From an uncultured Collinsella sp. (GTDB taxonomy: Bacteria > Actinomycetota > Coriobacteriia > Coriobacteriales > Coriobacteriaceae): DNA of 10,331 nucleotides. A program made the position numbers and the translations under genes. Every line of letters starts with the position of its first letter. Positions within the stretch are counted from its first letter, which is position 1. Positions 1-6,277 of the stretch are shown one piece after another. The stretch spans positions 1-10,331 of the forward strand of contig UREE01000069.1 in the NCBI GenBank assembly GCA_900546825.1, in the 5' to 3' direction. The notes beneath the pieces were generated by a model. It searched no databases and was not told the origin of the DNA. It was given only the letters and a program-made list of their open reading frames with translations.

Positions 1-45
1 AAAATGGATTCTAAAAAACACCTTGCCAAATAGGAGCGTCAGGGG

Positions 46-88
46 GCATGGGCAGGCGCAGCGCGAAGCGCAAAGCGCCAGCCCATGC
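46..88. repeat. Nested GC-rich hairpin at the left edge
   Basis: GCATGGGC (46-53) pairs perfectly with GCCCATGC (81-88). Inside it GGCGC (55-59) pairs with GCGCC (75-79), and inside that GCGC (61-64) faces GCGC (68-71) across a GAA loop. The whole 43-bp unit can fold as a three-tier hairpin on either strand. It lies beyond the stop codon of the esterase, about 50 bases downstream on its strand. A run of six T on the minus strand (13-18) is too far away to make it a textbook terminator. It may be a dispersed intergenic repeat or a structured 3' end. Apart from this hairpin and the terminator-like one beside the esterase stop, nothing else is recognisable in 1-139. Confidence 0.5.
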
Positions 89-110
89 ATGCCCGAGGAC
101 GTTTGCAAGA

Positions 111-143
111 CTAAGCCCCGGTCCCCGCGATGGGAGGGCTTAG
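111..143 (-). terminator. Probable terminator of the esterase gene
   Basis: CTAAGCCC (111-118) and GGGCTTAG (136-143) are perfect 8-bp inverted arms, with further CCC/GGG pairing inside the loop. The hairpin overlaps the TAA stop codon (140-142) of the minus-strand esterase, a common place for a compact terminator. On the minus strand the stem is followed by TCTTG rather than a clean T run, so termination may be weak. The structure is seen directly; its role is inferred. Confidence 0.45.
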
Positions 144-1477
144 CGGTCGACCCTGGCCGACCACTCCCAGCAGCCCACCGGCTCGCCGTCGATGAGTACG
201 TTGCCCCCGTCGAAGTCTTGATAACACAGGTCGTTGAATTGGTGGATCCACACGCCGTGGTTGAACGTCTTCTTGGCCGAGCCGTCGGCCTCGCGATACA
301 CGCCGGTCAGGTCCTCGACATGGCTAAAGTAGGTGAGGTGCACGTTGGCGCCGGCATCGCGCAGGCGCGCCGTGAGCGGCAGCACGGTCTGTTGCGGTGA
401 CACGAGCTCGTCGCCCTTGGAGTGCGTAAACCACAGCGGCGTCTTGGCGAGCGCGGCCACGTCCTCGTCCGTGGCGTTGTACCACGGGGCGCAGCAGGGA
501 AGGCCCGCGGCGAAGAAATCGGGGTAGTCGGCGCACAGGCGCAGGGTCATAAAGCCGCCGTTGGAAAGACCGGCGACCACGATGCGGTCGGTGTCGATGC
601 GGTCGGCATGCTCGGCGACAAACTCATCGATAAGTGCCTTGAGCACGGGGGAGTAGATGCTCTGGTTGGAGTGACCAAGCTGCTCGACGCCGTTGTCCAT
701 CCAAAACGTGGGCGACTGCGGTACGAGCACCCAGGCAAAGCCGCCAAAGTAGCGCTGGATCTGCGCCTGGCTGATGGCCGTCACGCGGTTGCCGATATAG
801 GCGCGCGTGGCGCCTTCGCCCTGCGTGGCGCCCTTGCCCTCGCCGGCGCCGTGCAGATACACCACGAGCGGTGCCTTTTGGGGCACGGCCGTGGCCTCGG
901 GCGCAAAGGGGTTGAAGCATGCCGAGTCCTCGGCCTTAAAGCTGGGCTCAAAGAAGCCGTATTCGAGCGCGATACCGTCGACGGCGGTCTTTTGCGTGTC
1001 GTTGCTCCAGCCTTTGAGCGCAGGGCAGATATCGCCACGGCAGGTGTCGAAGACCAGGCCGCAGGTGGGATCGTCGCCGTCGTTGCCGGGAAGAGCCGCG
1101 AGCTGCGTGATGTGCAACTGGTCATCGAGCATGCGCGAGCCCATGACGCCGCCTTCGATCTTTTTGGTCAGGCGCTGCTCGGCGACCTCGAGCGCCACAT
1201 GGGTGCCCACGGCGAGCTTACGTCCGTTCTCGTCGCACGGATATGCGGCGAGAATGTCGATGTAACCCACGGAGGGCGCGGCATGGTCGGCGCCGCGTTC
1301 CTTGCGCATCAGAACATCGCCCGAGCGCTCGTGACGCTCTACATATATATAGAAGGTGTTCGCGTCGATGTCGTTGGCGCGCACGGTGCAGGGCAGGTCG
1401 AGTACGACCTTGCTGATCCAGGGGCCAAAGTCGCCCAAGGTGGTGACGGTTGCGTAGGTACACAATTTGAGTTCCAT
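140..1477 (-). CDS. Cytosolic alpha/beta-hydrolase esterase with N-terminal Ig-like domain
   Basis: This 445-residue protein is a serine hydrolase of the prolyl-oligopeptidase/esterase superfamily. The catalytic half shows the oxyanion motif LHGAGEGKG (His209-Gly210), the nucleophile elbow GLSNGG (Ser305), a probable acid in KGDELV (Asp356) and a probable catalytic His in FNHGVWIH (His407), in the usual order. The first 200 or so residues are beta-rich and resemble the Ig-like N-terminal domain of EstA-type esterases; that match is from memory. No signal peptide or membrane segment is visible, so the enzyme should act in the cytoplasm. The ATG at 1475-1477 is supported by AAAGGAG at 1484-1490 on the minus strand, six bases away. 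It diverges from the PTS permease across a palindrome-rich region, which suggests deacylation of an imported carbohydrate or glycoside. Peptidase activity is less likely but not excluded. The substrate is unknown. Confidence 0.85.
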   Translation of the reverse strand: MELKLCTYATVTTLGDFGPWISKVVLDLPCTVRANDIDANTFYIYVERHERSGDVLMRKERGADHAAPSVGYIDILAAYPCDENGRKLAVGTHVALEVAEQRLTKKIEGGVMGSRMLDDQLHITQLAALPGNDGDDPTCGLVFDTCRGDICPALKGWSNDTQKTAVDGIALEYGFFEPSFKAEDSACFNPFAPEATAVPQKAPLVVYLHGAGEGKGATQGEGATRAYIGNRVTAISQAQIQRYFGGFAWVLVPQSPTFWMDNGVEQLGHSNQSIYSPVLKALIDEFVAEHADRIDTDRIVVAGLSNGGFMTLRLCADYPDFFAAGLPCCAPWYNATDEDVAALAKTPLWFTHSKGDELVSPQQTVLPLTARLRDAGANVHLTYFSHVEDLTGVYREADGSAKKTFNHGVWIHQFNDLCYQDFDGGNVLIDGEPVGCWEWSARVDR

Positions 1478-1524
1478 GAGCTACTCCTTTGTGCCGCAAG
1501 TACTAAACAAGGGCGGCAATACAG

Positions 1525-1540
1525 ACTAAACATGTTTAGT
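1525..1540. promoter_or_regulatory. Candidate operator P1, perfect 16-bp palindrome
   Basis: ACTAAACATGTTTAGT is its own reverse complement. It lies 48 bases upstream of the esterase start, in the 5' leader or core promoter of that minus-strand gene. On the minus strand it directly follows a TAAACT element that could be a -10 hexamer, a position where a bound dimer would block transcription. A further CTAAAC half-site lies at 1503-1508. The palindrome is seen directly; operator function is inferred. Confidence 0.55.
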
Positions 1541-1606
1541 TTAATGCAGAACTGTAGAATGAGCAGATGAACTCGGTAAACGGTAAAACTGAACACGCAA
1601 TGAACT

Positions 1607-1624
1607 ACTAAACAGACGTTTACT
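1607..1624. promoter_or_regulatory. Candidate operator P2, imperfect palindrome
   Basis: ACTAAAC (1607-1613) and GTTTACT (1618-1624) form inverted arms around four bases with one mismatch. It shares the TAAAC half-site with the palindromes at 1525-1540 and 1841-1861. It sits about 130 bases upstream of the esterase start, a place suited to looping or cooperative binding. The different centre spacing makes it less certain than the other two. Confidence 0.4.
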
Positions 1625-1794
1625 ATTAACTAGCAGGACTTTTGTTGATGAGCTAGCTCGTTACAAAGGTGTTTATCAAAATAAAAGCCCACGTAAATAG
1701 CCATATATCAATATCTGGTCAAATAGACATCCTCTACCGTCTAAATACGCTTACCCCCCATTTCCTACCGTTCACCGGACTTCAGACGGCAAAA

Positions 1795-1824
1795 TTGCCA
1801 CAAATCAGGCACTCCGTGTAAACT
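1795..1824 (+). promoter_or_regulatory. Candidate promoter of the PTS permease gene
   Basis: TTGCCA (1795-1800) and TAAACT (1819-1824) are separated by 18 bases and match the -35 and -10 consensus at most positions. Transcription would begin near 1831, about 130 bases upstream of the permease ATG. The palindrome at 1841-1861 would then cover roughly +10 to +30, a classic repressor position. GTAAAC half-sites at 1818-1823 and 1832-1837 overlap the -10 and the presumed start. Predicted by eye only. Confidence 0.4.
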
Positions 1825-1840
1825 AAAGCCCGTAAACGTT

Positions 1841-1861
1841 CAGTAAACAAATTGTTTACTG
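1841..1861. promoter_or_regulatory. Candidate operator P3, 10-bp arms around one base
   Basis: CAGTAAACAA (1841-1850) and TTGTTTACTG (1852-1861) are perfect inverted arms around a single A. With one bulged base the symmetry extends into flanking CGTT and AACG. It lies about 100 bases upstream of the permease start and just downstream of the candidate promoter. This is the strongest operator-like site of the window. No DNA-binding repressor is encoded beside it, so the cognate factor is unknown. Confidence 0.6.
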
Positions 1862-1959
1862 CAACGTTAAAGCCCGGGCCGCCGTAAGGGGTTATAGCGG
1901 TAAGGGTCCATGCAAGTCGCGGCGTTAGGTACGCCGCATAATTATTGAGGAGGGGTCCC

Positions 1960-3405
1960 ATGGCAGACAACAAGCAGATTGCCACCGAGGTCCTCGAGCT
2001 CGTTGGTGGCGCCGAGAACGTCAAGATCGCCACCAACTGCATGACGCGTCTGCGCCTTACGCTCAAGGACAACAACAAGGCCGAGGTCGAGAAGATTAAG
2101 AAGATCAAGGGCGTTTTGGGTTGCCAGTTCTCCGGCAGCCAGCTCCAGGTCATCATCGGCCAGAACGTGCCCAAGGTTCTTGAAGAGTTTGTCGCCATCT
2201 CCGGTGTTACACGCGGTGCCGCCGTTGACGAGAACCTCGACGACGCTCCCAAGGAGAAGCTCACGCTCAAGGGTATCGGCAATGCGATTCTCGACTACCT
2301 TTCCGGCACGATGGTCCAGCTTATCCCGCTGGTTATGGCTGCTGGTCTGTTCCGTACCTTTGCTGTCGTCCTCGGTCCGCAGGTATTCGGTCTTCTGTCT
2401 GAAACCGATCCCACGTACACGTTCTTTAATACCACGTTGTACGAGGCCGGCTTTTACTTCCTGCCGATCTACCTGGGATATGCAGCCGCAAAGAAGCTCG
2501 GCACCAACCCGATGCTCGGCCTGCTCTGCGGTGGCATCCTTGTTGCCCCGAGCATTGTCTCGGCTGCTGCCGAGGGCTCGATGATGAGCGTTTACGGTAT
2601 CCAGATCGCTGCTGCTAACTATTCGCAGACGGTTCTGCCCATCATGCTCACCGTGCCTGTGCTCTATGTGGTTGAAAAGTTCATGAAGAAGCATGTGCCC
2701 GACGTTCTGTCCACGCTCTTCACCCCCTTCTTCACCATGATCGTCGTCGTCCCCATCATGTTCCTGTGCCTCGCTCCTATCGGCGACCTGCTCGGCCAGG
2801 GCGTCGCTGCCGTCCTCTTCGGCCTGCAGAACTTCGGCGGTGTGTTTACCATCCTCGCCATGATGATCCTTGGTGCCTTCTGGCAGCTGTTCGTCGTTGC
2901 CGGCATGCACATGCCGGTCCTCATGATCGCCATGGTCCACATCATGCAGGTTGGTTACGACCCCTTCCTGTTCGTTGCTACTAACTGCGCCATGACCGCC
3001 GTTTGGGGCTGTGCCATCGGTGCCTTCCTCCGCATCCGCAATAAGGAGGAGAAGGGCCTGTGCGCCGGCTACGTCGTCTCCGCACTCCTCGGTGGCGTTA
3101 CCGAGCCTGCGCTCTTCGGTACCGTGCTTCGTTTCCGTCGCACCGTGATCGGCATGATTATCGGTGGTGCCGCTGGCGCCCTCGTCTCCGCGCTGCTCCA
3201 CGTTACTCTCTACGTTGGTGCCATGGCCACGAACTTCCTGGTATTCCTTTGTTACCTCCAGGGTGGTCTCGAGAACACCATCTGTGCCGTTGCCGGCCTG
3301 GCTGTCGCGTGCATCGTGTCCGCCGTCGTGGTTTACTTCACTGGCTTCTCCAAGGAGGAGCTCGCCGAGATGGAGGCCCAGTCGCCCCGGCCTTGGTCTA
3401 AATAA
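1960..3405 (+). CDS. PTS beta-glucoside-family EIIBC permease
   Basis: This 481-residue membrane protein would import and phosphorylate a beta-glucoside-like sugar. Residues 1-80 form the EIIB domain with the phosphocysteine motif NCMTRLRL (Cys27). From about residue 105 the EIIC domain follows, with roughly eight to ten hydrophobic segments and the family motif GVTEPALFG at 379-387. It ends without an EIIA domain, so phosphate must come from an EIIA encoded elsewhere; full-length BglF/BglP proteins carry IIA at the C-terminus. ATG at 1960 is preferred because GAGGAGGGG (1948-1956) is well placed before it. An in-frame TTG at 1945 would overlap that ribosome binding site. The gene diverges from the esterase, sits behind a probable operator and ends in a strong terminator. 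The exact sugar cannot be told from sequence; a sucrose- or trehalose-type permease of the same superfamily remains possible. Confidence 0.93.
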   Translation: MADNKQIATEVLELVGGAENVKIATNCMTRLRLTLKDNNKAEVEKIKKIKGVLGCQFSGSQLQVIIGQNVPKVLEEFVAISGVTRGAAVDENLDDAPKEKLTLKGIGNAILDYLSGTMVQLIPLVMAAGLFRTFAVVLGPQVFGLLSETDPTYTFFNTTLYEAGFYFLPIYLGYAAAKKLGTNPMLGLLCGGILVAPSIVSAAAEGSMMSVYGIQIAAANYSQTVLPIMLTVPVLYVVEKFMKKHVPDVLSTLFTPFFTMIVVVPIMFLCLAPIGDLLGQGVAAVLFGLQNFGGVFTILAMMILGAFWQLFVVAGMHMPVLMIAMVHIMQVGYDPFLFVATNCAMTAVWGCAIGAFLRIRNKEEKGLCAGYVVSALLGGVTEPALFGTVLRFRRTVIGMIIGGAAGALVSALLHVTLYVGAMATNFLVFLCYLQGGLENTICAVAGLAVACIVSAVVVYFTGFSKEELAEMEAQSPRPWSK

Positions 3406-3418
3406 GACCCCCTACACG

Positions 3419-3468
3419 ACAGGGCCCCGCTTGGCATAAGCCCGGCGGGGCCTTCCTGTAGACTTTTT
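3419..3468 (+). terminator. Rho-independent terminator after the PTS gene
   Basis: GCCCCGC (3424-3430) pairs with GCGGGGC (3445-3451), and ACAGG (3419-3423) can pair with CCTGT (3455-3459) across a three-base bulge. The T run 3464-3468 follows closely. It begins 14 bases after the permease stop codon, so most transcripts should end here and the next gene probably needs read-through or its own promoter. The 5' arm ACAGGGCCC also has a second perfect partner, GGGCCCTGT at 3482-3490. Confidence 0.8.
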
Positions 3469-3540
3469 AGGAGAGACGTAAGGGCCCTGTGCTTCACGTG
3501 CGTTCAATTTGAGCTGAGCAACTGCAGCCGCAGACCCTAC

Positions 3541-3549
3541 TGTGATAAT
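3541..3549 (+). promoter_or_regulatory. Possible extended -10 promoter of the DUF4038 gene
   Basis: TGTGATAAT fits an extended -10 element (TG, one base, then GATAAT) about 60 bases upstream of the glycosidase ATG. No convincing -35 hexamer is seen 16-18 bases upstream, which extended -10 promoters can tolerate. It is the best candidate between the terminator ending at 3468 and the gene start at 3608. Confidence 0.3.
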
Positions 3550-3607
3550 GCGACAGGCGACTTCTTTACCTCCCTCCTAGCAAGTCTCCCCAAGAGAAAG
3601 GTGCCAT

Positions 3608-4921
3608 ATGAGCTTGGGAAAACTGACCGTCAATACCCGTGAGGACGGGTTCCTCTGCGACGGCAAACCATTCTTTTGGTTTGCCGATACGTGCTGGAGC
3701 GCCTTTACGAGCATCACCGAGGACGATTGGGATTACTATCTCACCCGCCGTGCCGAGCAGGGCATGAACGTACTGCAGGTCAACACCCTGCCGCAGTGGG
3801 ACCGCTGCCTGCCCGACCTGGGCATTTGGCCCTACGCGAGCGAGGACGGCGTGCACTTTGATTGGAGCGCACCCAACCAGGAGTACTGGGACCGCGCCCG
3901 CCGCATGTGCCAGGCAGCCGTGGAGCACGGCATTCGCCCGGCGCTCGTGCTCATGTGGTGCAACTACGTGCCCGGTACCTGGGGTGCCAAGATCGCCGAG
4001 CGTTGCGGTGCCGAGATTATGCCGCGTGAGGAGGTTCGCGCCCACGTTGCCCGCGTTGTCGAGAACCTGGGCGAGTTCGACCCTGTCTACGTGGTGACGG
4101 GTGATACCGACTTTGCCGGTGACGAGGCGATCGCCTATTACGAGGACGCGCTCGACGAGGTCGTCAAGCGTGCGCCCGAGGCGCTGCGCACCATGCACAT
4201 CAACCGCGGCAATCGCACCATTCCGGCGCAGTATCTGGATCGTCTGGACTTTTACATGTTCCAGCCTGGCCACAACTACGAGGACCAGCCCGAGGCATGG
4301 CACTTGCCGCAGGACTTTATCGCCAACTATCCCAAAAAGCCGATGGTCAACTCCGAGCCCTGCTACGAGCAGATGGGTGCGTCGCGCAACGTCTACTGGC
4401 GTTTTACCGCGCAGGATTGCCGCGCGAGCGTATGGTCGTCGATTCTTGCCGGCGCCAGTGCCGGCGTGACTTACGGCGCACACGGCGTTTGGAACTGGCA
4501 GACATCGCGCAGCCAAGGTTCGGTGCTGGGCGAGGGCTTCGACATGCCGTTCCGCTGGCAAGAGTGCCTGCAGTTTGCGGGCGTGTGGGACTTTGGCGCG
4601 ATTGAGCATGTGCTTGCCGGCCTGGGTGCCACGGCTGCCGACGACGCGCTTGCCGTGGTTCCGGCGCAGGAGCTCCTCGATGACGCGCGCGAGGCCATTC
4701 GTGTGGCGCGCGTTGGCGATCGCGTCGTCACGTACCTGCCGCGCACCACGGCGCTCAAGTTTAAGCTCGACGGCGCGCGCGGCTGGACGGCGACGGCCCT
4801 CGACATGGAGGACAAGCACATCGCCAAGCTGCCCGTCCGCGATAACGGTGACGGCACCGTGCGCGTGGCTCAGCATCCCTTTGAGCACGACGCGCTGGTG
4901 ATCCTGGCCCCCGGGCGCTAA
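3608..4921 (+). CDS. DUF4038 (GH140/apiosidase-like) glycoside hydrolase, cytosolic
   Basis: This 437-residue protein has the DUF4038 TIM-barrel fold at about residues 10-340 and a small beta-rich C-terminal domain (about 350-437) like the putative collagen-binding domain that usually follows. Family hallmarks are FFWFADTCWSAF near residue 25, VTGDTDF with Asp166/Asp168, and NSEPCYE with Glu250. By analogy with GH140 apiosidase, an Asp and a Glu at these places are the probable catalytic pair. There is no signal peptide, unlike many secreted relatives, so it should work inside the cell on imported substrate. ATG at 3608 follows AAAGG (3597-3601) at six bases. It lies 202 bases after the PTS permease, in the same direction and beyond a terminator. 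The family assignment is fairly sure. The linkage cleaved, and whether the substrate carries a phosphate, are unknown. Confidence 0.85.
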   Translation: MSLGKLTVNTREDGFLCDGKPFFWFADTCWSAFTSITEDDWDYYLTRRAEQGMNVLQVNTLPQWDRCLPDLGIWPYASEDGVHFDWSAPNQEYWDRARRMCQAAVEHGIRPALVLMWCNYVPGTWGAKIAERCGAEIMPREEVRAHVARVVENLGEFDPVYVVTGDTDFAGDEAIAYYEDALDEVVKRAPEALRTMHINRGNRTIPAQYLDRLDFYMFQPGHNYEDQPEAWHLPQDFIANYPKKPMVNSEPCYEQMGASRNVYWRFTAQDCRASVWSSILAGASAGVTYGAHGVWNWQTSRSQGSVLGEGFDMPFRWQECLQFAGVWDFGAIEHVLAGLGATAADDALAVVPAQELLDDAREAIRVARVGDRVVTYLPRTTALKFKLDGARGWTATALDMEDKHIAKLPVRDNGDGTVRVAQHPFEHDALVILAPGR

Positions 4922-4964
4922 CGGCTCTTCTCCAACATTTACAACCCAGTCCCTTTCATTAGGC

Positions 4965-5034
4965 TGCGACGGAATGGTCCCTGCATGACGGCTTTAAGCT
5001 GCCAAGGGGAGCCATTCCGTCGCACTCTTTGTTT
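4965..5034 (+). terminator. Long hairpin after the DUF4038 gene, probable terminator
   Basis: Thirteen bases (4965-4977, including GCGACGGAATGG) pair perfectly with 5012-5024. TCCC/GGGA pairing and a GGC/GCC mini-stem lie inside. The T-rich CTCTTTGTTT (5025-5034) follows. It lies 44 bases after the stop codon, so termination of the glycosidase transcript is the simplest reading. The length and the GGAATGG/CCATTCC arms also resemble a dispersed repeat. Confidence 0.6.
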
Positions 5035-5074
5035 ACTCATTGGGTACTCATTGGGGACGTACTTAAATGAGTGG
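5034..5074. repeat. GGGGAC-core repeat, copy 1
   Basis: An 11-base unit, TACTCATTGGG, is present twice in tandem (5034-5044, 5045-5055). The second copy runs into ACTCATTGGGGACGTACTTA and continues to 5074. The 29 bases 5046-5074 are identical to 6433-6461. The ends ACTCATT and AATGAGT are inverted repeats of each other. It lies between the glycosidase terminator and the glycosidase remnant, directly abutting the remnant. Confidence 0.75.
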
Positions 5075-5239
5075 TCTCGTGAGTTTGTGGGCGAGGCGGG
5101 CGCTCGATACAAGGTGCGTGTCGTGGACACATGAGGCATGACGGAGGAGGAGCTTCCCGGAACCTTTGAGGGCAAGTTCCGCATCGATCTCCCAAGTAAG
5201 CAGTATATGATGCTTCGCCTGACCAAATTAGAGGCGTAA
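5072..5239 (+). pseudogene. C-terminal remnant of a second glycosidase (DUF5605-like), internal stop
   Basis: One frame reads about 20 residues including ARYKVRVVDT, then TGA (5132-5134), then GMTEEELPGTFEGKF and on to a TAA at 5237-5239, ending in MMLRLTKLEA. The pattern resembles, from memory, the end of DUF5605-type domains that follow DUF4038 in larger glycosidases, where a Trp commonly follows the Asp-Thr. A TGG-to-TGA change would explain the break. No start codon with a ribosome binding site and no upstream catalytic part remain; the repeat ending at 5074 abuts it. A 33-codon frame from ATG 5138 is an alternative but has no convincing ribosome binding site. Probably a decayed neighbour of the intact DUF4038 gene. 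The family name is moderately sure; the coding look of the frame is clearer. Confidence 0.55.
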
Positions 5240-5275
5240 AACAGAGATAATCGGCTCCGGGTGTGACTTGCTGCA

Positions 5276-5310
5276 CGACCATCGCAGGGGGGTGGCCCCT
5301 GTGATGGTCG
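5276..5310 (+). promoter_or_regulatory. Very stable hairpin in the leader of the ROK kinase gene
   Basis: Fifteen bases, CGACCATCGCAGGGG (5276-5290), pair with CCCCTGTGATGGTCG (5296-5310) across a five-base loop, with a single G-U pair. It ends 40 bases before the kinase ATG and 29 bases before its AAGGAG, and no T run follows. It could be a leader structure affecting expression, an operator, or the terminus of decayed upstream DNA. GATAAT at 5246-5251 is a possible -10 upstream without a good -35. Function is unknown. Confidence 0.45.
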
Positions 5311-5350
5311 CGGCGATGCGCGTCCGGGGCTACGCTTGTAAGGAGTGAAC

Positions 5351-6262
5351 ATGCAGGAGTTTTTTGGAATCGATGTGGGCGGTACGGCCGTTAAATGGGC
5401 TGTGCTGGGCGAGGATTTTTCCATCCGCGAGCGCGGAAGCCTGCCGACGGGCTTTACCACGGCTGATGAGACGGTCGCGGCGCTGATCTCGCTCGTCGAG
5501 CCGTATCGCGAGCGCGTGAGCGCCGTGGGCGTGAGTGCGCCCGGCGGCATCTACGAGGGAGATGTCACAGGAACGATCCATCGCGGTGGTGCGCTCACGT
5601 TTATGGATGGCTGTCCGCTCGGAAAGCTCATGCGCGAGGCTCTGGGGGTGCCGATTGCCGTCAATAACGACGGTAGGTGCTGTGCACTCGGTGAGTATGC
5701 GGCTGGCGCTCTGCGCGGGACGCGTTTTGGCGTGGTGCTCGCTATCGGCACGGGCATCGGCGGCGGTATCGTCATCGACGGCAAGGTCCTGCGCGGCGCG
5801 CACTGCTTTGCAGGCGAGTTTAGCTTCTTGCGCAACGATGTCACGACTGCTGCGAGCATGGAAAACTCCTTTGCGGGTTCGGGCGGTTGGCGTGCGCTCC
5901 GCGATGCCGCCGTTGCCGAGAAGGGCCTGCCTGCGGATTCTCCGGTGGACGGCCGCCGCGTCTTTGAGTGGATCGCGGATGGCGACATGGCGGGGCAGCG
6001 CGCGCTCGACCGCTACGCTCGCGCATTTGACGGACAGCTCATCAACCTGCAGGCCGTGCTCGACCCCGAGGTCTTTGTGATCGCAGGCGGCATCTCGTGC
6101 CATCCCGAGCTCGTCGATGCCCTGCGTGCGCAGATGCCGCTGGCCCTCTCGAGTTACGAAGGGACCCTTGCCGGCATTCCTGTGCCGCAGATAAAGGCGG
6201 CCGAGCTCGGCAACGACGCCAACCTTTACGGTGCTGTCCAGGAGGCCATGCGCCTGGTGTAG
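5351..6262 (+). CDS. ROK-family sugar kinase
   Basis: This 303-residue protein would phosphorylate a sugar with ATP in the cytoplasm. The N-terminal phosphate loop reads FFGIDVGGTAVKW (Asp8, Gly10-Gly11-Thr12). The probable catalytic base is Asp107 in NNDGR, and the ROK glycine motif AIGTGIGGG is at 131-139. The zinc site of most ROK glucokinases and repressors is missing: there is no CxCGxxGC, and the usual GxGH after AGE is replaced by FSF. No N-terminal helix-turn-helix is present, so it is a kinase rather than a NagC/XylR-type repressor. ATG at 5351 is chosen because AAGGAG (5340-5345) lies five bases away; a GTG at 5345 would overlap it. It is 429 bases downstream of the DUF4038 gene and probably has its own promoter. 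Zinc-less ROK proteins include beta-glucoside kinases, which would suit the PTS context, but glucokinase or an amino-sugar kinase is possible. Confidence 0.88.
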   Translation: MQEFFGIDVGGTAVKWAVLGEDFSIRERGSLPTGFTTADETVAALISLVEPYRERVSAVGVSAPGGIYEGDVTGTIHRGGALTFMDGCPLGKLMREALGVPIAVNNDGRCCALGEYAAGALRGTRFGVVLAIGTGIGGGIVIDGKVLRGAHCFAGEFSFLRNDVTTAASMENSFAGSGGWRALRDAAVAEKGLPADSPVDGRRVFEWIADGDMAGQRALDRYARAFDGQLINLQAVLDPEVFVIAGGISCHPELVDALRAQMPLALSSYEGTLAGIPVPQIKAAELGNDANLYGAVQEAMRLV

Positions 6263-6277
6263 CGCATTGGACATAAT

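Noticed and set aside
422..1570. Long plus-strand open frame (382 codons) opposite the esterase
   Set aside because: It runs antisense to a gene with a full serine-hydrolase motif set, has no ribosome binding site, and its composition is the usual GC-rich shadow.
1945..1959. Earlier TTG start for the PTS permease
   Set aside because: The TTG overlaps the GAGGAGGGG ribosome binding site that serves the ATG at 1960, and the family N-terminus begins near that ATG.
1942..3201. Long minus-strand open frame opposite the PTS permease
   Set aside because: Its product is a His/Glu/Asp-rich low-complexity sequence typical of antisense reading of a membrane protein; the plus strand has clear EIIB and EIIC motifs.
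3419..3490. Terminator/antiterminator switch (ACAGGGCCC at 3419-3427 versus GGGCCCTGT at 3482-3490)
   Set aside because: The competing arm lies downstream of the terminator T run, so it would be made too late to prevent termination; no RAT-like BglG target was seen.
3566..4888. 440-codon minus-strand frame opposite the DUF4038 gene
   Set aside because: No recognisable motif, and it overlaps almost exactly a gene with conserved catalytic motifs.
5351..6262. ROK protein as the repressor of the palindromes
   Set aside because: It has no N-terminal helix-turn-helix and begins directly with the ATP-binding loop.
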